A DNA stretch of 64,000 nt from Gerris lacustris (Eukaryota > Arthropoda > Insecta > Hemiptera > Gerridae). Below the pieces are notes generated by a model. It saw only the letters and a program-made list of their open reading frames with translations, made no database searches and was not told where the DNA came from. This document shows positions 46,060 through 57,469 of the stretch, in pieces. Each line of letters opens with the position of its first letter. The first letter of the stretch is position 1. Position numbers and translations under genes: made by a program. The stretch spans positions 152,265,012 to 152,329,011 of the forward strand of contig OX578276.1 of NCBI GenBank assembly GCA_951217055.1, in the 5' to 3' direction.

Positions 46060-47285
46060 AAACGAGCTCCTCACATTCAACAAACTATGCATCTTGTCTG
46101 TCTGTAGTAGGGAGTCAAGTGGTATGGAAGGGCTTTGGCTATTTAATCTTCTTTTAAAAAATCTAACTCACACTTCTTTTCAATCCATTATATTTTTCTT
46201 TTATAACAATAAAAAGGGGAAACATTCTATCGTCATCTATTCGATGAGACGAACATTTTTTAGTAAAACCAACGGCGACACCGCTATGAATTAATAAAGA
46301 TCGTTAAAACTATTAAAGCGGACCTAAACGTTTAAAATAGAGAAAACAACATTTTACTGATGTCTTATGTTCTAACACGATAATTTTAATAAAACTTCAT
46401 ATACATTGTCTAAAGTACAATTGAAACAGGCATGTAAAATTTCAACTTGATACAAGCAGAGGTTTTTGAGTAGTGAAGTGATACATTTATAATAAATAGT
46501 TTAAAAGGTACTGCGGGTGGTTAAGATTCTTATAGACGTGTAGTACAGGTTTATCTGGGAAGGTAAGCTTTGTATCAAGTACAAACAAATACCCACACTA
46601 CTCTCTACCACTTATCTTCAACTATGACATTCATCATGATTAATACAGTAGAGTCTCGTTTATCCGGACCCCGCTAGTCCGGACATCCGTATAATCCGGA
46701 CGGGCCAAAAACTATGTACAAATTGGAACCAGGGCCTGTTAAGATTTATTAATTGTTAAGATAATTGGAGTTTCTGCTTTTATTGTCCATTAAAATGTAT
46801 AAAATTGTTCCTAGTATAGTTTATAGGTGTATATTCAAACAGTCTAACACGAGGAATTCCCAGTATTTTGTTAAAAATTAACAGATTTAAGAATAAGTAA
46901 GAACATCGATAAATCTGTTTCGGTTCCATAGAAATGTAAAGCGGAAGATATAAAGGAAGTGTATTCCAGGAAATACAATTATATGTGACTGAGATGGGGA
47001 AGGGTTTTAAGAAACATGTAGTGGCGGCTCAACCCAGTTCCGTGAAATTTTGCCAAGCCAACAATGTCTAATGCCTCAACTTTTTGTGAAATGATTATCG
47101 CTCCTAGAATTTCATATGGGAACTCAGCCTGTTTCTCAGGAAGTCCCTTCTATACCTGCCACCTGCGTAATTAGATTCTGGACTGGGTTCGGTCCCGTTA
47201 AACCCGGATTAGCGAGACTCTACTGTATTGAGTATTTTATTGCAATACGCTCGCTTCAATGATAGAGCCACGCGATGCCTAGTTA
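46060..47285 (+). repeat. R1 repeat interrupted by a Tigger-type insertion
   Basis: Left part 46060-46645 matches 5110-5770, and right part 47226-47285 (GAGTATTTTATTGCAATACG, AGAGCCACGCGATGCCTAGT) matches 5785-5840. The insertion therefore postdates this R1 copy. Confidence 0.75.
46646..47225. mobile_element. Tigger-like non-autonomous element nested in R1
   Basis: Left CAGTAGAGTCTCGTTTATCC, right GATTAGCGAGACTCTACTG, TA on each side. The interior is 580 bp without an intact frame. The duplication of TA and clean split of R1 make the boundaries certain. Confidence 0.88.
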
Positions 47286-47579
47286 TATAATAACTGTAAT
47301 GTAATAAATTATTTAATTATAAATATAATATTTTATTAAAAAATATTAATTTACATTAAAATTTATTGTGTGCCTTACAGAACTTTAAATTTTCTCACGG
47401 CCTTGGTAAATGAGATTGTTAGCTTTTGTAGTTAAATACTGAAAAATCACATGTTGACTATTTTTTAATTAAAATATTACACAAAGTGTTATTGAGAATG
47501 AGGATGAAGGCCCGAGATGAGTGGAAGCAGGTGTGGGTAGAGTGAGGGGAGCCGCCCAGCTATTGAATCTTGTTACTTT

Positions 47580-47830
47580 TTGGGGTTTCGTTGGTAAAAC
47601 CAAAAATAAGAAACCCTTATAGTTTCGTTCATATGTCTGTCTGTTACTCTGTACGGTTCCAATAACTTTTGAATCAAAAGAGATAAAAACATTAAACTTT
47701 CCAATATTAAAGTTTCTTTATGACGCGCACACTGGAAAAATATAGTGAACTCAAAATTATCAGCTGTTCAAATCCAAAATGGTGAATAACTCTCGTCGTG
47801 CGAAAAAAATATTTTTTGAATCTCATTCAC
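47580..47830 (+). repeat. Family R2 repeat, 5' part
   Basis: GGGTTTCGTTGGTAAAACCA, AAACCCTTATAGTTTCGTTC, CTGTCTGTTACTC and CAAATCCAAAATGGTGAATA as in 28690-29060; truncated at about 47830. Confidence 0.7.
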
Positions 47831-48059
47831 GAATTAGATTCCGGAATCCTAGTGTGAATGAGCCCTATGGGTGAAATGAGGCATGATGAGAAAGAATCTG
47901 GTCAAGTGGTAAATGTATTAATACATTTAATTTAGGAATTCTTTACCTTTAATTCGGGTATAAATTCACTAAAATAAATCTTAAAAATGTAATTTGATTT
48001 CTTTTTAAAATAAGTAATAATTAATAAATAATATAATAATTAATTGATTTGTTTTACAG

Positions 48060-48118
48060 TGGACGGTTCAGATAAAGGACCTTACCAGGTGCATAATGAC
48101 AACAATTATCAGGGACAG
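48060..48118 (+). CDS. Sec16: Sec16 exon 12: short linker
   Basis: A 59-nt exon, acceptor TTTTACAG at 48052-48059, donor CAG|GTAAAT at 48119, phase 1 in and 0 out. With the preceding G it reads VDGSDKGPYQVHNDNNYQGQ. Too short for a family match, but it has good sites and is required to bring the phase from 1 (exon 11) to 0 (exon 13). Confidence 0.85.
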
Positions 48119-48649
48119 GTAAATTAAATATTTTACTATTTACAGTTAAATTTAACAATAAGTAATTAATGCCAAAATTAAATTTTCTACTATACAAAAA
48201 AATTAAATATTACAAAGATAATTAATTATATATATTATTAGACTGGGATTTTTTTTTTTTAAATGTAAATATTATGAATAAAATTGGGTAAATTTAAAGA
48301 ATCTTGACAACAATTGGGATTTAATTATGTTTTTTATGTCTTCTCTTTATCTTTCTTTTTAAATTCTTTATCGGTCTGAAATTTTAAATGTAAAACTGTA
48401 TGTTGAAACTATTTTTACTTTCTTTTTGTTGTTTGTTTTATTATTTACTTTTATACTTCTTTACTATTAAAACTATTTACTTTCTCACTCTTGAATTAGT
48501 CTATATATTTTTTAGTGTATTTGAAAAACCAATTTGCTTGTTAAAATTATCCTGTAACACAATAGGCTCAGGGTATTTTTTAATATTTTTTTTTCTAGGA
48601 TATGTTGGAATCGACACCTTTTTGATTAATATTAGTAGGGATGTGTGAT

Positions 48650-48960
48650 GGACCACTTAGGTGTGAAAAATATACAATTACATCATTTTCAATGAGACAT
48701 TTCGACCCTTCATTTTAAGGTCATCCTCAGTCATAGTTTATTTCTGAAATAATCACAATTGCCAATTAATACACAATAACTTTGGTGTCCATGTTTTAGG
48801 ATACAATTAATTAGAACGTTATTGTGTATCAATTGGCAATTGTGATTATTTCAGAAATAAACTATGACTGAGGATGACCTTAAAATGAAGGGTCGAAACG
48901 TCTCATTGAAAATGAATTGTATATTTTTCACACCTAAGTGGTCCATCACACATTCCTACT
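48650..48960. repeat. Inverted pair of Penelope-type terminal repeats
   Basis: Left 48650-48785 and right 48820-48960 are reverse complements (TAGGGATGTGTGATGGACCA / TGGTCCATCACACATTCCTA; AATTGCCAATTAATACACAA / TTGTGTATCAATTGGCAATT). Each arm has the motif CTGAGGATGACC, loop, GGGTCGAAACGTC, fitting CUGANGA-stem-GAAA. The spacer is about 35 bp. Confidence 0.85.
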
Positions 48961-50437
48961 AATATTTTTTTCTCTCGTAACAACACTGTTTTATAAAGAT
49001 GACTCATCTACTTGTGAGTTTGTTTGTTATAATGGTGAATTGTTATGAATAATTCTCTTTAGACTCTGTATTTATTATATTTTATTGTAATTCAATTCTA
49101 TATTTATTATACGAGTAACTTGATTTTCAAATAAACACATTGGTGTGTTTGTTCTATTAAATTATAGTTGAGTAATGTGTGCTAAACACTTTAGTGTGTC
49201 AGTTTTATTGAATTGTTTGACGTTGCTACAATTTTGTCAGGGACAATTTTTTTCTGTATTCGTTGAAGACTTCATTTTTCCAAAACTCACCAATTCCTTT
49301 TCGGTTAGTAAATGGTCAATCTTAGAATTCAGCTGTGACAATCCACCATTGTCACAAACCCATGAATACTTATTATTACAATTTTGAAACTAAATCGTTA
49401 AGTGTGAGGAAAGTATTTATTTTAATCTTTACTTTTATGGACTAATTACTTCCTATGACATTTTAAATTTCTTGAGTAAAATGTGTGTTAACTTGTTGTT
49501 GTTGTTTTTTTTTTTTATTCTTAATTTATGTTGAACTTTTTTAACTAATAACTTATTTTTGTTTCTTTAAAGAAAGGTTTATTAATAATTATGTTGATTT
49601 GTTCTTTTACTTTTTGATTATTTTATTTTTTGTTTGGTTAATTACTTTTTTAATTTTATATGTTTTTTTTATTTTTACAAAGAGCTGATCATGTATACGT
49701 AACATTTGATGTGAAGATCACTGGAAAGATTTGAACTTAATAGAATTATGCCATCTAGGGTATTAGGATTGCTTGTCCATATTGTGGCAGGTTGCTATGT
49801 CTTTAGGCTTAGATAATGCGTACTACGCACTTCCTTCAAATATGCAATCGCCCACATTACCTTACATAAATTGGTTTTTAGGCTGTCCTGTAAAATTGCA
49901 TTTTATGTAATTACCTGGTTGTTCCACCAGAGGAGCAATGTATAGACTATGTAATAAAGTTGGATAAAATACTAATTAAATATTTGCAATTCTAAATAAA
50001 ATGTCTAAAAAGGTCCTAAAAGCCAAACATCACACACCAAGTTTTTCTTTGGCATAATTTGAGGTGATTGCTCCGTACATTGTGAAATAGGGGAGGTTGT
50101 CTTACCTCAGTCACTTGCCCCAAACTTAATTCTAGGGAGAATTTTTTTTTTTTTTTTTTTATGATTTTAAATACTTAGCAACCTTCTCATCTTCACCGGC
50201 TATAATATCGGTAATAGTTGATATTTGCTAAGTGCCTAAAGAGATTGCAAATTCTAATGCAATACTCAAATTCAATTTAATCCAAAGTCAATATCCACAT
50301 TGTTATCTATATAATAAATACAACTAAAACAGTGGTCTTCATATCTTATAAGTATGGGATTAGCTCTTGTTGTATTCAATAGCTATAATTTGCTGTAATA
50401 ATCCTAGTATTGATCTTAATATTAAAAGTAATATGTA

Positions 50438-51800
50438 CAGTGAAACTTCCCTGTAAAGGACATCTGGGGGGAAATAAAATTTTGTCTGATGATCAGAAGT
50501 GTCCTCTACTGGGAAATTCATGTTATCTTTAAATTGCATGCATAGTAGGAGAGGTGTAATAGTACATTCCACGTCTAGTGCGGAAAGAAGCATTTTGCAT
50601 GTGAGTGTGGAGTTTGCACCCGAGCGAGAGTGAGGGTAGTAAATCCACACAAGCAAAGCAAAAGGCTTCTTTCCTTACTAGGCGCGTTCCGTACTTAATC
50701 TACGATTGTTGGATTTTAATAATAAATACAGAAAAAAAAAAAAAAAAATAAACTTCCTGTATGTAAGTTCGTATTTCTCTTTTGATAAAGATGACATTAA
50801 TTCATTATAGTTGTATTTTGTGCCGAATTAATAATTTCGGGAGGCTTATTATTCTCCTCATTTTTGTCATAATCACTTAAATCACTCATTGTTTTTAACT
50901 AAAAACTTGATATAAACGATATAATTACTTACTTGATATAATTAAAAAAACAGCAAATTAGTTTTGTTAAATGTAAACAAACTCGCTAATCGTGCATTAA
51001 GATGAAGAATTCTTCTTTTTTACCGCACTAGGGCAGAAAAAAAGAGGAATTATGAAATGTGCTTGCACAATGAATACAACTGCGTAAAGAATCACTTTCT
51101 GCACATCTAAACAAAGATACAATGTTTATATTTTGTATCAATCGTAGATAAAAGTATTTAGATTCATTAAACTTACTGAATATTAGTCATTAACTTGTTT
51201 ACTTCCCAATTAATTAGAGTAAACACCAATTATTTGCTTCCTTACTAGCAAATTTCACTATAAAATGGTTTAATTACTACGTTTTGTTCTTAAGATTATC
51301 AAACTGTTCCAATAGGACTTCCCTACCAAAATATTTTTGCCTGATTTTGACGTGAAGAGTTTCTTGCCCCCACATTCTATAAAGTATCCTTCGATTATTG
51401 AATAGAGATTTCCTGTTCAAGATTCGACTAATGATTGTTTATATTATAGTGAAAACTCTCACTTTGGCTTTTCCAAAATGCTTGTCGAGTATCCAAAAGC
51501 GATAAACTCGGCACCAAGTTTATTGTGTCTTTGTTCCCATTATTTTAGTCGAACTCTTCTATATCTTCTTCGCTTTCTCAATTCTTTCCGCAAAATATCA
51601 GCAATAACAGAGACACCTCCTTACTTTTCCTTATGATATTCATTTGAGCACCGATGCCTAAAATATCAATTTTCTTGGCAGGCACAGTTTCTCGAAGGAA
51701 ATGTACAAGAAACTTTCCCCATACATAAACTTAAGAGGAACTCAAAAAAGCGTTTTGGAGAAACCCTATTTAGAAGTGTCTGATAAGAGAAGTTTTACTG
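50438..51800. mobile_element. Tigger-like element carrying a nested Crypton-like fragment
   Basis: Left CAGTGAAACTTCCCTGTAAA, right ATAAGAGAAGTTTTACTG, with TA on both sides. The sequence 51250-51790 has no intact transposase. The nested segment 50555-51150 is shared with 54080-54665. Confidence 0.82.
50555..51150 (-). mobile_element. Crypton-like recombinase fragment, copy 1
   Basis: Same sequence as 54080-54665 at roughly 85-90 percent by eye. On the minus strand near 50890 it begins MSDLSDYD-type acidic peptide but is broken by a poly(T)/poly(A) run. Inserted in the Tigger-like element. Confidence 0.55.
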
Positions 51801-52671
51801 TATATATTAATTTTTAATTGTTACTTCTACCTTTAATTTAATTAACTGAATAACTGATGGGAGCAGGCAATGTAGTGTACAATAGAATGAATTAACTGAA
51901 AGACACATAATATGTGTGCTTAATGTATGTATTTATTAATTGACATTATACAATTGATTGAGTATTTAATTTTGACCTTTAAAGGAACAGTAACACAGGG
52001 GTCTGTGGAAACTCTCAACTAAATAAAATAAAATACAAATATTTTACTAAGGTGGGTACTGATATATTTATAAATTATTCACTTTTATTTTAAGTATTAT
52101 TATTGCTATTTGCTTTTTTATATTTATTAATTATAATATAATATTTTATTAACTCACCTTTTTATTTATTATTTTTTAAACACAGCACTAATTAAAAATT
52201 ATATTATTTTAATTGATGGTACTATTGCATTTATATTGTCCAATTTTATTTATATTTGCTTTTAAAAAAAAATAGTTCTTTACTACCATTAAAATTATGG
52301 GTGTCAAGTGGTCAATGCGTAAATTCCCATCACTAGTTTGTATGGTTGACCAGACTGACAAAAGTTACTTCAACTTGGGGTGGGGAGGAGGCAACTAAAA
52401 ATATAGGATCCCTGGTTGTTTCAAAATAAATTATTATAAAACTCAATCCCAAATATCCAGGCTATAAAATAATCTTTTGATATTTAGCCTAAACATAGGT
52501 CTATTTACAAAATATATCTATGAATATAAATATATAGACTAATATTAATATAGACTATAAATAATAATAATAATTACAAGAATAATATAATCATCATATT
52601 ATTCTGGTTACATAATACTACTGTGTTACATAATAGTAACACTTATGATATTTTTAAACTCTAATATTAGA

Positions 52672-53200
52672 TCAAATTATAATTACTATTTACAACGGGA
52701 GAGAGACAGAGAAAAATAGACTTCAGCACCGGGATTCGAACCACAGGCCTCCTTTATTTCCAGTAAAGATGCTCTTACCAACTAAGCTATACTGAAGAAT
52801 AATTTCCTCTGTCAATAATGATACCTAGTCCCGAATTAAGCTTCAAATTTTTTCACAAGTCTAGAAGTCAACATTAACGTCATTAGAGCTAGACTGAGAA
52901 ATCACGCTTGTAATTATAAAGTACCCAATTAGTACCTGTACCTAGTACAATCAATTAGAAATTCAATTTTTAAGTTTTTGATAGTATTCATACTACGGAA
53001 CTTTTAAATTTTAATTTAAATCAAATTATAATTTCTATTTACAACCGGAGACAGACAGAGAAAAATAGACTTCAGCACCGGGATTCGAACCATGGGCCTC
53101 CTTTATTTCCAGTAAAGATGCTCTTACCAACTAAGCTATACTGAAGAATAATTTCCTCTGTCAATACCGATACTTAGTCCCAAATTAAGCTTTCAATTTT
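52672..53200 (-). repeat. Head-to-tail tandem of the tRNA-like family, 349-bp period
   Basis: Two minus-strand tRNA-like heads (52721-52795 and 53070-53145) are exactly 349 bases apart. They are separated by the full body (GATACCTAGTCCCGAATTAA, GAAGTCAACATTAACGTCAT, AAGTACCCAATTAGTACCTG, TTTTTGATAGTATTCATACT). Reversed heads: CTTCAGTATAGCTTAGTTGG, TAAGAGC, GGTTCGAATCCCGGTGCTGA. This copy shows the true repeat unit of the family. Confidence 0.85.
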
Positions 53201-54079
53201 TCTTTACTTGTTTAGTTGAAAATAGTAACCGTACTGAGATTGTTTTCAATACACCATGTAAACATAGCTATCAGCTATTAAAAACTGGGAATTGAAATAT
53301 GAATATTATAATATTAATTTGGATTACAACATTATTATTATATACAACTGAAAACATCCCAAATTAATGTTAAGATTAGATAAAATTTTCACTATAAGGA
53401 AGTTCTAAAATATCTCATTAATTTGGTCGAACCCATCAGATCTTTCTAATTAATTCATTCGTTTAAACTCATCTTTAATCTCAGTCCTCTGTTTATCTCT
53501 GGTGCTTCTTTTATCACGGCTTTGACAATGTTCCGTCAATTAAATTAACATTTAATTTTATAATTAATTATCTATATTATTTAATTTATGCTCGATGCTT
53601 GAAAACTCACTGCATGCCTTGTAACTTATTATTACTTTTATTGTCATTATAATTATTATGTTACGTTTTTTGCCTTCTTTTCTGAAATGAAAAAAAAAAT
53701 TAATTAATTAATATATAAAATAAACAATGAGTGGAATAAGTGTAGTTTGTAGGATAATTACACGAAATGTATTACTGAATATTTGTTGTTCCAAATTCTA
53801 AGTTGAAATGGAACATGTGCAAGAGACCTAGATTTTTTTATTCAAATTCATAGAAGATGCTTATTTGTTGTGCCAGCGAATCTTTAACGTGACAATGTTT
53901 TTTTTCCCCCTTTTGTCCAGCAGTATCATTTTCAGATATTTTTTTTGTTTTCATTTAGCTAATTAGTAATAACATTTTCATTATCTTGATTCAATATGAT
54001 CTTCAAAACATAATTATCATAGTCTTTCTAATGTTATCTCTTGTAAATAGATCAAAATGTATCAATACATAAACACAAC

Positions 54080-54665
54080 GTGTTGTGTAATAGTACATTA
54101 CGCGTCTAGTGCGGAAAGAAACATTTTGCATGCGAGTGTGGAGTTTGCGCTCGAGCGACAGCGAGGGTAGTAAAACCACACGAGCAAAGCAAAATGCAGT
54201 TTTCCCACGAGTTGAGTACCGCACTTTATCTATGATTGTTGGATTTTAATAATAAATACAGAAAAATATGTTTAATAAACTTCCTGTACGTAAGTTCGTA
54301 TTTCTCTTTTGATAAAGATGACATTAATTCATTAGTTGTATTTTGTGCCGAATTAATTATTTCGGAAGGCACATAATTCTCCTCATTTTCTTCATAATCA
54401 CTTAAATCACTCATTGTTTCTCTAAAAACTCGATATAAACAGTTACTTTAATTAAACTAACAGCAAATTCGAATGTAAACAAACTCGCTAATCATGCATT
54501 AAGGTGAAGAATTACTCATTTTTCCGACCTAGGGCGGAAAAAAAGGAATTCCTCTGCTCATTATGAACGAGCATGCGGAATGAATACAGCTATGAAAAGA
54601 ATCACTTTCTATGCATCTAAACAAAGATATAATGTTTATATTTCGCATCAATCGTAGGTAAATTA
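54080..54665 (-). mobile_element. Crypton-like recombinase fragment, copy 2
   Basis: Minus-strand frame from 54414: MSDLSDYEENEENYVPSEII, then NELMSSLSKEKYELTYRKFI. The SKEKYELTYRKF stretch resembles the start of the helical N-terminal domain of Crypton-type tyrosine recombinases (as in KIAA1958/ZMYM-related proteins). It stops after about 50 residues, so the catalytic domain is missing. Family assignment rests on a short motif. Confidence 0.5.
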
Positions 54666-54841
54666 TAATACAATACAATTCTACACATAGTTTTTAAAAA
54701 TTAATATTTTAATTAATTAATTCGTTTATAAATTAAAAGTCACTCTTTTTTTATTTATTATTATTTTATTTTTTGTAAATAAGTAATTTAATCATTATTA
54801 TATTTACTAACATCTGCTTTAATTAAACTTGTCTGAAAGTC

Positions 54842-55015
54842 TTAAGGTCCCCATACACGATCAAACATTTTGCGCATACATGATGTTTGCGCAAACCTGA
54901 TGTCAGGCAAGTATAGGCCATATACCTCAAACATTATGTTTGCGCATACATCAAACAGCCCCATACACGGTCAAAATGTTTGCGCAAACATTTTGACTGT
55001 GTATGGGGGCCTTTA
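54842..55015. mobile_element. MITE with CCCCATACAC termini
   Basis: Left TTAAGGTCCCCATACACGAT, right CTGTGTATGGGGGCCTTTA. The interior consists of repeated palindromic TTTGCGCAAAC words and TCAAACATTTTG / CAAAATGTTTGA inverted words, so most of its 174 bp can fold on itself. Confidence 0.8.
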
Positions 55016-56224
55016 GACGAAATAATTTTGCATTTTATAATTACACACGTATTTATATTAAACTAACCACTATTATTTTCAACTCACAATCACTTTACTT
55101 CTTTTTTAAAAATTAATTCTTATATAAATTCTTCTAGTATAAATCCTCCTTTGTATGAATTGTAGAGGCGGAATTTGTAAATGTCTACTTTTTTTAATGA
55201 TTACGACCTTTTTAAAAAATTAATGTTACATTTCAATGTATATGCCATTTTATTTTTGCTACAAGAGACCTTTGTATAAAAGCTACTTAGCACTAGTACT
55301 TTTAATGTTGTATATGTACTTTTGAATATTTATATTTTTTTCTCATCAAGAAAATAAAGGGGAATAATGTAGTTTAATCTTTGGAACCTTGTTACACCTG
55401 GTAAATAGGAAAATAGGTTTATTGCTATCGGTTGCTGATTGCTGGTTATCTAAACCTATTGAAAAAGATGATATTTTCATAGCGAGGTTCTTAATTATTT
55501 TTGTTGTTTCCGAAGATTGAGCTGTTTCCCTTCTAAAAATTAAATTCATTACATATATTGAGGTTGGATCCTGAAGTGGGTTAAAAATGAATAACTCTCA
55601 GTTCAGTGTCGGCAACGTTTCGACCTCACCGGTCCTTATCAATCCTAAAATACAAATTCTTTATTTTTATATATAAAGTTACATACACTGTGTCCTGTTC
55701 GTCTGTATCACATATTTTTTTTTCAATAGATTTAGATAACCAGCAATCAGTAATCAATTGCAATAAACACATAATAATAATAGTATTGTTATTTAAATAT
55801 TATTTCTTTTTATTTGAACACTGATCGCATCAGAGAGCCCTTTACACAAGAATTATTTCATTAGAAAATACACATTATACCTGGGTCCATCCTGTTCCCT
55901 TGGATACGAGTTTGAAATTTAGTCACTTATTTTGGAAATAAATAAATATGCCCTTATCTTTCTTTGTTCCACTTTTAAATCTGGTTTCTTTTAACCTGGA
56001 AAAAAAAAAAAAACCGCAAAATATCAGTCGTCATTAAGAAATTTTCTTTTTTTTACAAATTTAATATTTTTGGTGTTTGATATTATTTTTATTCATTGAT
56101 TTTTCATTTTATTATTATTATATTTTATTTTGAAGTTGCATGCCGCTTTGTTTTATTTGACACTTTTTTTTTTTGTTTGTTCTTTTTTTCCCCGTTTGTG
56201 TGGTTTGGGGGTGTGGCGGTGTAG

Positions 56225-56320
56225 ATTTCGAGATCTAGCTCTATGAGTTCACTTAGCAGGGAGGTACAGCATTATATGGACCGACCCCAGTATCGCCGCG
56301 TCTCTCAACATGCCCATAAG
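56225..56320 (+). CDS. Sec16: Sec16 exon 13: SRSSSMSSLSREV tail
   Basis: A 96-nt phase 0-0 exon (32 codons), acceptor GTGTAG at 56219-56224 (pyrimidine tract is T/G-rich upstream), donor AAG|GTAACA at 56321. It reads ISRSSSMSSLSREVQHYMDR then PQYRRVSQHAHK. It matches the human SEC16A tail LSRCSSMSSLSREVSQHF (from memory), a conserved C-terminal motif that in Sec16 family members lies in the region binding Sec23. The exon is GC-richer than its surroundings. Confidence 0.97.
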
Positions 56321-57469
56321 GTAACATTATGTTGTGACTCCCCCCTCTTCACCTTTTTTTTCTCGCCTCTTGGACAAATTTGGTTTTCGGTGATGGTACT
56401 TTATTATGGAACAAATAACTAACATTGTGGTTCAAAAGCACAATATGTAAATATAATTAATAATAACTGTATTAATTAACATCTGTTATTTAGTTTTGTT
56501 TTGAAATTTTATCGTCAGTAAACAAGCAAAATTGTGTTAGTCCAAATTTGGATCAATTTAAATTACATATACCATTAAGTACGATTTTCCATGCTCTTAC
56601 TCCTGAAGTACCCTACAGCTCAGAAGTACCCTACCCTCAGAAAGAGGGATATTTTACCCTGGAGTACCCTCCACCTCCTCCTGAATCTTAGAAAAAGAGA
56701 TATATTTACTTTTAGTATGATTTATACCCTAAAGTAACTCCGAAATTTGGCCATGATCCGTAACTGACCAAAATATTGTAACTGCATCTACAGTTTTACA
56801 TTTACATTTTAAGCCTTCCCTTAAGTTGTAAAAAACCAAGTATCCAGTTGAAAAATAAAAAAAGTTAACTTGATAAATTCATTGCCCAAGTTTTTATGGG
56901 CTGAAAAATGTTATTAGAACAAAATCATTGCTGTTCTGATTCATAGTTCACAGTTTAGAGCTATTTAAATTGTAATTATAAATAAATTGGCAAAATTAAG
57001 TGCATTCAGCACACACAAAGTGTGCGTAAGTAATTAAAACAAATAGGACTAGTTCATTTACGAACAGAATTGGTCCAGTCTTATCAAAATGGCGGCCATT
57101 TAAATGTTTGTTTTAGCTAACTATTTGATATATTGCATAACATCATTTTTATAATTACAAATCATTATTTCCTTGAGTAAAAAGGTATTTTTTAAAATAA
57201 AAACTAGCTGGGATTACCTAATATAATATCATTATATAATGAAAAAAAAATATATCCTGCGAATCCGGTATGAAGGCTATTATTTACTTGTAAGAATTCC
57301 TACGATAAATAACCATTTCTCACAAAGTTCATAATTATTAATCTATCTCTATTTATTTGCTTTTCAGTAACTGTTGTTGTCAACCACGTTTTAGAACATG
57401 GAAAATCCTTGCTAAATATAGCACAATACCATATGTATGAACCAACTGACTATTTGAAACAGATACCAG

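Larger units (their letters stand above)
45401..48059. other. Intron with nested repeats
   Basis: MITE 45590-45735, R1 repeat 46060-47285 split by a Tigger-type insertion (46646-47225), and an R2 5' fragment 47580-47830. The remainder is AT-rich with nothing recognisable. Confidence 0.6.
48119..56224. other. 8.1-kb intron
   Basis: Contains the elements at 48650-48960, 50438-51800, 52672-53200, 54080-54665, 54842-55015 and a PLE-type motif at 55612-55655 (minus). Stretches without recognisable content: 48120-48640, 48970-50430, 51810-52660, 53210-54070, 55020-55590 and 55670-56210 (AT-rich, several T-runs). Confidence 0.6.
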
